A stretch of DNA of 64,000 nucleotides from an uncultured Eubacteriales bacterium (GTDB taxonomy: Bacteria > Bacillota > Clostridia > Lachnospirales > Lachnospiraceae), in contig CASFBK010000005.1 in assembly GCA_949292785.1 (NCBI GenBank), forward strand, positions 62,001-126,000. Reading direction: 5' to 3'. The translations under genes were made by a program, and so were the position numbers. The notes under the pieces are model-generated. The model was not told the DNA's origin, searched no databases, and saw only the letters and a program-made list of their open reading frames with translations. Below, one piece after another: positions 8,720 through 16,872 of this stretch (within the stretch, counting starts at the first letter, position 1; each line of letters begins with the position of its first letter).

Positions 8720-10804
8720 CTACTTCTCCAATTTTCCTATCATACTTCCATCCGAAAGGCTGTATGCCTCTATTCTGCCATCTCCATACATCAGATAGAA
8801 CACATCTCCGATATAAGTTCCACGGACAGTTGCATATATTTCGTTGGCATCCCTGTCACAGGCTATTTTCAGTTTCTGCCGGAAGGCTCCGTCCTCATAA
8901 GTAAATAACAGATAGTCCTCTTTGGCTTCCTCGTTATATCCTTCTGCATAGAAGCCGAACAGATTTTTTTCGGTATCAATCATTACCGCCTTGTAATTGT
9001 ATAACCCTTCGGAATAATCATATTCGGAAAGGCTGTATTTATCCTGTTCTGTCACATCAGCCGGATTAGAAATATCAAACATGGACAGCTTCATACCTTG
9101 GGTACGCCCGGTCTCCTCATCTGCTTCCATTCCGATTCCAAGCAGTAAATCTTCGCTGTAAAAATGCAGATATTCGGAAAATCCACTGATTTTAAGCTCT
9201 CTAAGTACCTTCGGATTCTTCGGGTCTGACAAATCTACGGAAAACAATGGGTCAGTCTGACGGAACGTGACGAAATAACCAATATCTCCCATAAAACGTG
9301 CGGAATATATCCGCTCCCCTTCTGCCAATCCTTCGATTTTCCCTGCTATCTCCAGCGCTTCATCCAAAATATAAAGACTGTTATCCTGAGTGTTATTTAT
9401 TATCTCATTTCCCACCACAGAACCGAAAACATCATCAATTACCTCTTTCTTCTGATAAGAATTCACTGTAACTGCCAGCCGCAAATATCCATCATACTCG
9501 TTGATTGCCATATCATCCAGCAAAATTCCCTTTACGCTTCCTTCGGCTTCCTTCTGAATCATTCCGTTCTCATAAGAAAAACGCACAATATTTGTTTTGT
9601 TACTATAAGCTCCTTCCTCCTCTGTTTGCTGCGAATATACATTATCTGTCACATAAATATTTGAAGTCGTTACATATACCCGGTTGGCAGAGGATACCAT
9701 TGCTTTGATATCCTTCAATTCCGCAGGCTCCCTTAAATCAATGGATGCGATTACCACATAAGCGGAATTCTGTGCCTCAGCGGGAAGATAGATGGAAGAA
9801 GCGTCCATTGCCTTGCCCTCTAATACCGGAACGTAATTCTCATACTGCTTTCTCGTTCCCAAATCACCTACATGATAGATTAAAAAGCAGTACAGATATC
9901 CATCGGTCAGTCTGGAATCCAGATAACTTCCCTTCATGGTAAATACATGCTCTTCCTTGGGATGTTCACGTTCTGCAATATTATAAACATAGACCTTTTG
10001 GAATGCAGTTTCCCCGATGACATCCGTACATATTCTCATTCCCGAATTCCATACGCCGCTCTCTTCTGTTTCTGATTGTGTTTCTGCCCAGCAGGATTCA
10101 AATATCACTAAAGTATCTTCCCATAGATAAAGCTTATGAATATTATCAAATCCATCTATTGTTGCGGTCTCCTTAAGCTCGTTTTGCGTATCTACAATCT
10201 GTACTGATTGGGAATAATCCTGATTATCTATAATCTGATACAGATACCGTCCGTCATTTTTTATAATATCTGCTTCATCTACTCCCTCCTCCTGCTTATT
10301 GGTATCTGCATAATCCTCTTTTGAACTGTTAAACTGCTGACCGGAGGATGCTCCGTCTGTATCCGCAGCTTCTTCTTTCGCTTCTAAATCCCAGCGAAAG
10401 GAGTTGATAGAATCTTTTCTTTGTTTCTCCTGTTCCTTAAAAAACTGATACAATTCATCATAAGAAGTGCCATATTCTTCTTCCGTCATGTCAGCATAAG
10501 ATTCTGCCTGACTGTTTTCACTCTTTTCCTCCTCTTTCTTCCCGGTTTCTTTCATCTCATCCTGTATGAGCCATACATTTCTTCCTACAAACAAAACCAG
10601 TACCAGACAGGCTGCTGTCGCTGCCACACCGTACCATTTTCGAAGGCTCTTTTTCTTGTTATGCCCCGCATTTTCCTCTAAAAACTTCTTCATATTCTCC
10701 GGTTTTAAGCCCTCTGGTATTTCTTCCTGTTCTCCAACGTTTTTTAAGACTTCTTCTATTTTCTGCTCATCCCAGTTTTCTTTTTCCCAACGTCTTTTTT
10801 CCAT
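8720..10804 (-). CDS. Membrane-anchored beta-propeller protein, possible anti-sigma factor
   Basis: 694 residues. Residues 1-55 are a charged cytoplasmic stretch, 59-79 one membrane helix (WYGVAATAACLVLVLFVG), 85-150 a low-complexity Glu/Gln/Lys linker, and the rest a large extracellular domain that looks like the Beta_propel family (GVDEADIIKNDGRYLYQI, YVTDNVY, EIYATVRGTYIGDVFYLMY). It starts three bases after the sigma-factor stop, so the two are translationally coupled. A short cytoplasmic domain, single helix and outer sensor next to an ECF sigma gene suggests an anti-sigma factor. No zinc-finger anti-sigma motif is visible, so that role is inference. Confidence 0.72.
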   Translation of the reverse strand: MEKRRWEKENWDEQKIEEVLKNVGEQEEIPEGLKPENMKKFLEENAGHNKKKSLRKWYGVAATAACLVLVLFVGRNVWLIQDEMKETGKKEEEKSENSQAESYADMTEEEYGTSYDELYQFFKEQEKQRKDSINSFRWDLEAKEEAADTDGASSGQQFNSSKEDYADTNKQEEGVDEADIIKNDGRYLYQIIDNQDYSQSVQIVDTQNELKETATIDGFDNIHKLYLWEDTLVIFESCWAETQSETEESGVWNSGMRICTDVIGETAFQKVYVYNIAEREHPKEEHVFTMKGSYLDSRLTDGYLYCFLIYHVGDLGTRKQYENYVPVLEGKAMDASSIYLPAEAQNSAYVVIASIDLREPAELKDIKAMVSSANRVYVTTSNIYVTDNVYSQQTEEEGAYSNKTNIVRFSYENGMIQKEAEGSVKGILLDDMAINEYDGYLRLAVTVNSYQKKEVIDDVFGSVVGNEIINNTQDNSLYILDEALEIAGKIEGLAEGERIYSARFMGDIGYFVTFRQTDPLFSVDLSDPKNPKVLRELKISGFSEYLHFYSEDLLLGIGMEADEETGRTQGMKLSMFDISNPADVTEQDKYSLSEYDYSEGLYNYKAVMIDTEKNLFGFYAEGYNEEAKEDYLLFTYEDGAFRQKLKIACDRDANEIYATVRGTYIGDVFYLMYGDGRIEAYSLSDGSMIGKLEK

Positions 10805-10807
10805 ACT

Positions 10808-11284
10808 TCACACCTCCAACTCCTTCTTCATTTTCTGAAGTGCCCGCCGATAGCGGGAACGTACGGTACTGTGATTTTTCCCTAATATCTTAGCAATCTC
10901 TTCCCCTTTATAACCACCAAATACTGACAGGCCTACGATTAATCTGTCCTCTTCTTCTAATTGAAAAAAAGCCTGCTTTACCGCAGAGGTCATGGCAAAA
11001 TCTACTTCTTTGATTAGTTTTTTCTCTTCTGCCAAAGAAATATCATCGATATCCTCTTCCCTGCGAAACCATTTCCTCATTCTCTTCTTACAACGGTTCA
11101 CCAGTATGGTCATCATCCAGGAACGAAATTTATCCTTATCCTTTAGCTGATGCCTCTTTTCATAAGCCGTCAGTACCGCATCTGAAACTGCATCCTCTGC
11201 CTCCTGCTGATTCCTCATATAGTAATAAGCAACCCGATACATCTGCGGATATACTGCTTCATACCACTCCATAAATTCTTCCAT
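10808..11284 (-). CDS. ECF-type RNA polymerase sigma factor
   Basis: 158 residues from ATG 11284 behind GGAGGTGAGGTT; a longer frame exists but has no better start. Region 2 is at about 10-75 (YRVAYYYMRNQQEAEDAVSDA, FRSWMMTILVNRC) and region 4 at about 95-155 (LEEEDRLIVGLSVFGGYKGEEIAKILG, STVRSRYRRALQKMKKEL). It directs polymerase to a small regulon, usually including its own operon. The coupled downstream membrane protein is its likely partner. Confidence 0.92.
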   Translation of the reverse strand: MEEFMEWYEAVYPQMYRVAYYYMRNQQEAEDAVSDAVLTAYEKRHQLKDKDKFRSWMMTILVNRCKKRMRKWFRREEDIDDISLAEEKKLIKEVDFAMTSAVKQAFFQLEEEDRLIVGLSVFGGYKGEEIAKILGKNHSTVRSRYRRALQKMKKELEV

Positions 11285-11381
11285 AACCTCACCTCCACCG
11301 AAATGCATTTCATATACAAAGAGTCTCTTTCTTTCCAAAATGTTGCAACAAAGTATTTCAAAATATTTTCTGGGATAGAAC

Positions 11382-11406
11382 AAAGAGTCCGCTCGTCGGA
11401 CTCTTT
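11382..11406. repeat. Perfect 10-bp hairpin in sigma-factor upstream region
   Basis: AAAGAGTCCG and CGGACTCTTT form a perfect 10-bp stem with a five-base loop. A perfect TGTTGCAACA palindrome lies nearby at 11341-11350. Either could be a terminator or a regulatory site for the sigma operon; neither is proven. Confidence 0.5.
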
Positions 11407-11448
11407 CGCGCCCGAGCGATGTCGTTTACGACTAATTTCTTCTCCGCG

Positions 11449-11541
11449 AGGTGCGCATCCTGAGCGAAGCGTTTTTTATATCATAGGAAAGTCATATTCT
11501 TTCGTACTTTAACGTAACATAGTCTTTCCTATGATATAAAA
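11449..11541. repeat. Dispersed repeat with 18-bp inverted repeat
   Basis: AGGTGCGCATCCTGAGCG followed by an A/T-rich block matches the element at 8607. Next is a perfect 18-bp inverted repeat (TTTTATATCATAGGAAAG at 11474-11491 and its complement at 11524-11541) around a 32-base loop. It resembles a tiny non-coding element or large RNA hairpin. No open frame is inside. Confidence 0.55.
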
Positions 11542-11583
11542 AAATTCGTCCAAACAAAATTCTCCTTTCGTTTGAACGAATTT
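11542..11583 (-). terminator. Intrinsic terminator after the gene at 11596
   Basis: A 14-bp stem (AAATTCGTTCAAAC with GTTTGGACGAATTT on the minus strand, one wobble) is followed by a run of T. It lies 13 bases past the stop of the 11596-12375 gene. Confidence 0.8.
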
Positions 11584-11595
11584 CCTTTCGTTTCT

Positions 11596-12375
11596 CTATA
11601 CAGAATAGTCTATCGAACCACCCAGCGACCTCTCTTCTTCTGTCATCACAAAATCCGCCCTGCTTTCCAAAATAACCGTATCAATTTTCTTTAAAAGCTC
11701 CTCCAGGGAAGATGCTGTAACGGTTATTTTATCGCCACGGTCTCCTTTTTTAGATGCTTCTGTCCGCTTTTCCTCTGCTTTCTTTGCTGCCTTTTTTGCA
11801 GCTTCCTTTTTCTCTGCGCTTTTCTTCTCTTCTGCGCGTTCTTCCTTCTTCTGGGCAATGCGTTCTCTTTGCGCCGCTAAAGATTTATCTACTACCGCAA
11901 AGAACGAAGCATTCCCATGGTCATCAAAGGTCATTCCAATAGAACTTACGCTGTCTCCATTGGTACCGAGACTGCTCTTCATCTGCGCTACCTGAGCAGT
12001 TGCATTGCTTAGAATACTCTCGTATTTTTCACGGTATGCTTCATCTTCTGCCATTTTCTCAATCTTATCGGAATCAATCAGAACAATTAATTCCTTAGAG
12101 CTTTGATACAGCCCTTTTTTGCTTTCTGCTTCTTCCTTCTTATCAGGAGAAACCAGAATAAAGTCCATATTATAATACTTTGCCTTTAGCTGTTCATAGT
12201 ATTTTGCCGCCTTTTCGCTCAGTACCGGTTCGCCAATGGTTCTGCCGCTTACCTTGGTCTTTTTCTCTGTCTTTCCTGTTTCCTTTGCTGTCTCATTCTT
12301 TTTTACCTGTTCTGTGCGGTACTGATAATCCGCCACATAAGAACCTATTACATCATTGCTTCCTACCTGTCCCAT
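11596..12375 (-). CDS. Conserved hypothetical protein, Lys/Glu-rich, DUF6033-like
   Basis: 259 residues, no signal peptide or membrane helix. An ordered N-terminal half (DFILVSPDKKEEAE, ELIVLIDSDKIEKMAED, GMTFDDHGNASFFAVVD) is followed by a highly charged helical stretch of Lys, Glu and Ala at about 165-215, and a short C-terminal domain. The layout recalls small proteins of unknown function in Lachnospiraceae (I think of the DUF6033 group, without proof). Start behind AAGGAGGAAAAAAG. It has its own terminator. No function is proposed. Confidence 0.6.
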   Translation of the reverse strand: MGQVGSNDVIGSYVADYQYRTEQVKKNETAKETGKTEKKTKVSGRTIGEPVLSEKAAKYYEQLKAKYYNMDFILVSPDKKEEAESKKGLYQSSKELIVLIDSDKIEKMAEDEAYREKYESILSNATAQVAQMKSSLGTNGDSVSSIGMTFDDHGNASFFAVVDKSLAAQRERIAQKKEERAEEKKSAEKKEAAKKAAKKAEEKRTEASKKGDRGDKITVTASSLEELLKKIDTVILESRADFVMTEEERSLGGSIDYSV

Positions 12376-12454
12376 CTTTTTTCCTCCTTGAAATAGCCGG
12401 ATTTCCCGGTAAATTGATAACTCCGTTTATCTACCATAATTATCGGCTGTTTTG

Positions 12455-12510
12455 GAAAAATTTTTAGCCTCAAAGGCACATTCTTACGAATTTTCGTACC
12501 TCTGAGGCTA
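12455..12510 (-). terminator. Terminator of the marR-ABC exporter operon
   Basis: TAGCCTCA and TGAGGCTA (12465-12472, 12503-12510) form the outer stem and ACGAA/TTCGT an inner one; the minus strand continues AAAAATTTTTCC. It lies just past the stop of the second ABC gene. Confidence 0.7.
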
Positions 12511-12538
12511 TTAGAAAAGCGGTATTCTATTCTGTGTT

Positions 12539-14449
12539 CTATTCCGCAGCCAGCCCCGGTTTTTTGCCGGTATAGAGCTGATAGTATCTGCCCTGCTCTT
12601 CAATCAGTTCATCATGCGTTCCACGCTCAATGATTCTTCCCTGTTCTAATACCATGATACAGTCGCTGTTTCGTACCGTGGACAGTCTGTGCGCAATGAC
12701 AAAGGTGGTTCTTCCTTTCATGAGCTTATCCATACCATCCTGCACCAGACGTTCCGTTCTGGTATCAATGGAGCTGGTGGCTTCATCCAGAATCAATACC
12801 GGCGGGTCAGCTACTGCCGCTCTTGCAATGGCAAGAAGCTGTCTTTGTCCCTGACTTAAGTTAGCACCGTCTCCGGTCAATACTGTATTATAGCCCTCCG
12901 GAAGTCTGCGGATAAATCCGTCTGCATTGGCAAGCTTTGCTGCTGCAATGACTTCTTCATCCGTAGCATCCAGTTTTCCGTAGCGGATATTTTCCATTAC
13001 CGTATTGGTAAACAGATGGGTGTCCTGAAGTACGATTCCAAGAGAACGCCGCAAATCCGCCTTTTTTATCTTGTTAATGTTGATACCGTCATAACGGATT
13101 TTTCCGTCCTGAATATCATAAAAACGATTAATCAGGTTGGTGATGGTGGTTTTTCCTGCTCCGGTAGAGCCTACAAAGGCAATTTTCTGCCCTGCATTGG
13201 CATACATTCTCACATCATGAAGCACGATTTTTTCCGGATTATAACCAAAGTCTACTCCGTCAAACACTACGTCTCCGGTCAGTTCAATGTAATCTGTGGT
13301 TCCTTCTGCCTTATGGAAATGCTTCCATGCCCAGTGTCCGGTACGCTTCTCTGTCTCTACCAGACTTCCATCTTCCTTCTTTTCCACATTTACCAGTGTG
13401 ACATAGCCTTCGTCTGTTTCCGGCTCTTCATCCAGCAGACGGAATACTCTCTGCGCACCTGCCAGTGCCATAACAACGCTGTTGAACTGCTGGCTGACCT
13501 GGTTCACCGGCATACTGAAGCTCTTGTTAAAGGTCAAAAAGCTTGCAAGTCCGCCCAGAGTAAAGCCTCCTACTCCGTTTAAGGCAAGAATACCACCTAT
13601 AATAGAACATGCCACATAGCTTAGGTTTCCAAGCTGTCCGTTGACCGGTCCTAAATAATTGACAAAACAGTTTGCCTTATTGGCGCTTTCAAATAATTCA
13701 TCATTCAGTTTATTAAAATCTTTGATACTCTCTTCTTCGTGACAGAATACTTTAACTACCTTCTGTCCTTCCATCATTTCTTCGATGTATCCGTTTACTT
13801 TACCCAAATCCTGCTGCTGGCGGATAAAATATTTACTGCTCTTTCCACCGAACACCTTTGTGGCGTACAGCATGATTCCCACCATAACAAGCGTTACCAG
13901 TGTCAACGGAATATTCAGCGTCAGCATACTGATAAATACACTGACAATAGTAATGACACTTGATAAGAACTGCGGCATGCTCTGACTGATCATCTGTCTT
14001 AAGGTATCAATATCGTTGGTGTAGATTGACATAATGTCTCCATGCGCATGGGTGTCAAAATACCGAATGGACAGGCTTTCCATATGGGTAAACATATCAT
14101 CCCTTAAGTTCCGCAAGGTTCCCTGGGTCACGTAAACCATGATTCTGTTATATCCCCAGGTCGATATTGCACCGATTGCATAGAAAACCGCAACTCTTGC
14201 AATAGCATGGGCTAAAGGTGAAAAGTCCGGGTTTTCTGCACCAATCAGCGGTGTAATATAGACATCAATCAATGTCTGCATAAATAAGGTTCCCTGCACA
14301 CTGGCGAGCACTCCTATAAAAATCAAAATAACAACTGCAATTACATGCCATTTATACTGGGATAAAATATACCGCATCAGCCGCAAAAACAGCTTTCCCG
14401 GATTCTGAATCTTCGGCTTTGGTCCCTGTGGTTTTCTTGGTCCTGGCAT
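12539..14449 (-). CDS. ABC exporter half-transporter, subunit with canonical Walker B
   Basis: 636 residues: a proline-rich N terminus (MPGPRKPQGPKPK), six membrane helices to about residue 330, and an ATPase domain with Walker A GSTGAGKTT, signature LSQGQRQL and Walker B VLILDEATSSID with the catalytic Glu. An insert of about 35 residues (KKEDGSLVETEKRTGHWAWKH) precedes the ATPase. Its start overlaps the stop of the preceding ABC gene by one base (TAATG). The pair should form a heterodimeric multidrug exporter of the BmrCD/LmrCD type. Confidence 0.92.
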   Translation of the reverse strand: MPGPRKPQGPKPKIQNPGKLFLRLMRYILSQYKWHVIAVVILIFIGVLASVQGTLFMQTLIDVYITPLIGAENPDFSPLAHAIARVAVFYAIGAISTWGYNRIMVYVTQGTLRNLRDDMFTHMESLSIRYFDTHAHGDIMSIYTNDIDTLRQMISQSMPQFLSSVITIVSVFISMLTLNIPLTLVTLVMVGIMLYATKVFGGKSSKYFIRQQQDLGKVNGYIEEMMEGQKVVKVFCHEEESIKDFNKLNDELFESANKANCFVNYLGPVNGQLGNLSYVACSIIGGILALNGVGGFTLGGLASFLTFNKSFSMPVNQVSQQFNSVVMALAGAQRVFRLLDEEPETDEGYVTLVNVEKKEDGSLVETEKRTGHWAWKHFHKAEGTTDYIELTGDVVFDGVDFGYNPEKIVLHDVRMYANAGQKIAFVGSTGAGKTTITNLINRFYDIQDGKIRYDGININKIKKADLRRSLGIVLQDTHLFTNTVMENIRYGKLDATDEEVIAAAKLANADGFIRRLPEGYNTVLTGDGANLSQGQRQLLAIARAAVADPPVLILDEATSSIDTRTERLVQDGMDKLMKGRTTFVIAHRLSTVRNSDCIMVLEQGRIIERGTHDELIEEQGRYYQLYTGKKPGLAAE

Positions 14450-16200
14450 TACTGCTCACCTCCATTCTCGTCAAAATCCCCTGTTCCTTTATTCTGGGAT
14501 TCGTAAACATCCCGATAGATATCACTGCTCTTTAACAGATTTTCATGGGTATCAAAATCAACTACTTTTCCATTATCCATTACGATAATGCGGTCTGCAT
14601 TCTGTACACTGGAAATACGCTGTGCAATAATCAGCTTTGTAGTATCCGGTATCTCTGTAGCAAACGCCTGGCGAATCTTACTGTCCGTGGCAGTATCTAC
14701 TGCACTGGTGGAATCATCCAAAATCAATATTTTCGGTTTCTTTAACAGTGCCCTTGCAATACAAAGACGCTGCTTTTGTCCACCGGACACATTACTTCCG
14801 CCCTGCTCAATGCGGGTATTGTATTTTTCCGGAAAACGCTCGATAAATTCATCCGCACATGCCATCTGACAAACGCGAATACATTCTTCTTCTGTTGCCT
14901 CCTGATTGCCCCAACGAAGATTATCTAAAATACTGCCGGAAAACAATACATTTTTCTGCAATACGACTGCAACCTGGTCACGCAGTACCTCCATATCGTA
15001 TTTTCTTACATCAAGCCCGCCTACGGACACACTTCCGGCTGTTACATCATAAAGACGGCTGATAAGATTTACAAGGCTTGACTTGGCGCTTCCGGTTCCA
15101 CCGATGATACCAATCGTCTCTCCTGCATGGATATTCAGATTGATATCCTTTAATACCGGTTCGTCACTATTTTTGTTATAAGCAAAATCTACATGTTCAA
15201 ATACAATGCTTCCATCCTTTACTTCCATAACAGGATTCTCAGGATTGGACAGGTCGCTCTTTTCATTTAAAACCTCTGCGATACGTTCTGCACTGGCAGT
15301 ACTCATGGTTACCATAACAAAGACCATGGACAGCATCATAAGACTCATTAAAATATTCATGCAATATGCCAAAAGACTCATTAACTGTCCCGTAGTAAGA
15401 CCGTCTGCTACAATCATTTTGGCTCCCAGCCAGCTAATGACCATAATACAGGTATACACGGTAATCTGCATAAGCGGAGCATTCCATGTAATAATTTTCT
15501 CTGCCTTAGAGAACATCTTATAGATATTGTTGCTGGCTTTGGTAAAACGCTTATTTTCATAATCTTCTCTGACATAGGCTTTTACCACACGGATTCCTGA
15601 TACGTTTTCCTGCACGCTTGCATTCAAGTCATCGTATTTCGGGAAAATCTGTTTAAAATACCGGGTTGCCTTAACCATAATAAACAGCAGGCTTCCGCCC
15701 AGTAAAATAACTGCAATCAAATAAACACTTGCCAGCTTAGCATTAATCAAAAATGCCATTACCATCGCACATATCATGCTAAAAGGCGCTCTGGCGCACA
15801 TTCTAAGAATCATCTGATATGCATTCTGTACGTTCGTTACATCGGTAGTCAGACGGGTTACCAGACCTGCCGTAGAAAACTTATCTATGTTAGAAAACGA
15901 ATAAGTCTGTATATTTTCAAACATTGCCTTTCTTAAGTTCCTTGCCAGTCCGGTGGAAGCACTTGCGCCGAACTTTCCGCCCAGCATACCTGTTACTAAT
16001 CCAAAGATTGCAAGTATAACCATGCCTCCTCCCACTTTATATATGTAATTCATATCACCTTTTTCCACACCATTATCAATGATTGCTGCCATCAATACCG
16101 GAATCAAGGTTTCCAAAATTACTTCCAGTATCATAAATACCGGTGTCAGAAAGGAATCCCGCTTAAATTCCTTCACCTGCTTCAATATGGTTTTTACCAT
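14449..16200 (-). CDS. ABC exporter half-transporter, subunit with degenerate Walker B
   Basis: 583 residues from ATG 16200; a GTG two codons upstream is an alternative, but AAGGAGG is better spaced to the ATG. It has six membrane helices, Walker A GGTGSAKSS, signature VSGGQKQR and Walker B ILILDDSTSAVD, where Asp replaces the usual catalytic Glu. Such asymmetry marks heterodimeric exporters with one weak ATP site. Its ribosome site lies inside the end of marR, so translation is coupled to the repressor gene. Confidence 0.92.
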   Translation of the reverse strand: MVKTILKQVKEFKRDSFLTPVFMILEVILETLIPVLMAAIIDNGVEKGDMNYIYKVGGGMVILAIFGLVTGMLGGKFGASASTGLARNLRKAMFENIQTYSFSNIDKFSTAGLVTRLTTDVTNVQNAYQMILRMCARAPFSMICAMVMAFLINAKLASVYLIAVILLGGSLLFIMVKATRYFKQIFPKYDDLNASVQENVSGIRVVKAYVREDYENKRFTKASNNIYKMFSKAEKIITWNAPLMQITVYTCIMVISWLGAKMIVADGLTTGQLMSLLAYCMNILMSLMMLSMVFVMVTMSTASAERIAEVLNEKSDLSNPENPVMEVKDGSIVFEHVDFAYNKNSDEPVLKDINLNIHAGETIGIIGGTGSAKSSLVNLISRLYDVTAGSVSVGGLDVRKYDMEVLRDQVAVVLQKNVLFSGSILDNLRWGNQEATEEECIRVCQMACADEFIERFPEKYNTRIEQGGSNVSGGQKQRLCIARALLKKPKILILDDSTSAVDTATDSKIRQAFATEIPDTTKLIIAQRISSVQNADRIIVMDNGKVVDFDTHENLLKSSDIYRDVYESQNKGTGDFDENGGEQ

Positions 16201-16202
16201 AA

Positions 16203-16685
16203 TCACGTTTCCTCCTTATGCTCTAATTTTCGGTTGGATGCAATATCTTCTTCCAGATTCTGTTTTAGCTTTTCTGCCACTTTCCAGAAGTTTTCCAACT
16301 CCGTTTTGGATATATTCCGTGTACAGCGTTCTTCTAAAACATCTATATTATTGATATGCATTTCATGGATTTTCCGCCCGTTTTCCGTTAAAATTAATTT
16401 TTTTAAACGTGCATCCTGCTCCACACTTTCTCTCTTAATATACCCCTTCTTTTCCATCAGCTTTAAAATGCAGGTCACAGTAGACCTTGCGATGGAAAAC
16501 TCCGTCTCAATATTTTTCTGGAATATGTCCCGCTGCTCATTATCATAAAGAAACCCCAGAATCCAGCCATGCATTACCGTTACTTCATCTACATGATTAT
16601 GTGCAATCTCATAAGATATCATATTACGGTAAAACAGGTTATCCAGGGTTTTTATCTCATATCCCAGTGTTTCCTTATGCTTCAT
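16203..16685 (-). CDS. MarR-family transcriptional regulator
   Basis: 160 residues with the winged-helix core QKNIETEFSIARSTVTCILKLMEKKGYIKRESVEQDARLKKLILTENGRKI, typical of MarR proteins. AAAGGAGGAATC precedes ATG 16685. It is the first gene of the operon with the two ABC exporter genes. A strong promoter overlapping a perfect inverted repeat lies about 150 bases upstream, so it probably represses its own operon until it binds a drug. Confidence 0.92.
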   Translation of the reverse strand: MKHKETLGYEIKTLDNLFYRNMISYEIAHNHVDEVTVMHGWILGFLYDNEQRDIFQKNIETEFSIARSTVTCILKLMEKKGYIKRESVEQDARLKKLILTENGRKIHEMHINNIDVLEERCTRNISKTELENFWKVAEKLKQNLEEDIASNRKLEHKEET

Positions 16686-16697
16686 GATTCCTCCTTT

Positions 16698-16786
16698 GTT
16701 ACGAACACTTAGCGACCATATTCCGGACGCTTATGTGCGATACATTCCGCCGCCGTCAGCGAGGTCTTTTCGAGTTTAACAGGCGG
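16698..16786. repeat. Structured dispersed repeat abutting the marR ribosome site
   Basis: This 89-base block begins GTTACGAACACTTAGCGACC and ends in GGCGG. A block with the same order of motifs and high identity lies at 27261-27349, upstream of iscU. Both contain an AGCG.CC/GG.CGCT hairpin and a second hairpin closed by CCGCC/GGCGG, and both stop next to the ribosome site of the following gene. Confidence 0.65.
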
Positions 16787-16788
16787 AT

Positions 16789-16863
16789 TTGTTTTGTATC
16801 TAATTGTTTTATAACTAATTGTTCGATACAAAACAATTATACACTGATACTGGGAATTGTCAA
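16789..16863 (-). promoter_or_regulatory. marR promoter and operator
   Basis: On the minus strand TTGACA (16858-16863), 16 bases and TATAAT (16836-16841) form a near-consensus promoter. A perfect 12-bp inverted repeat, TTGTTTTGTATC (16789-16800) with GATACAAAACAA (16825-16836), begins at the -10, and the 24-base spacer holds a further TAATTG pair. This fits autorepression by the MarR protein. Confidence 0.8.
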
Positions 16864-16872
16864 TATTATTTT

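Noticed and set aside
11596..12375. Reading the Lys/Glu-rich protein as a TolA- or IF-2-like factor
   Set aside because: Only low-complexity composition is shared; no membrane anchor or GTPase motif is present.
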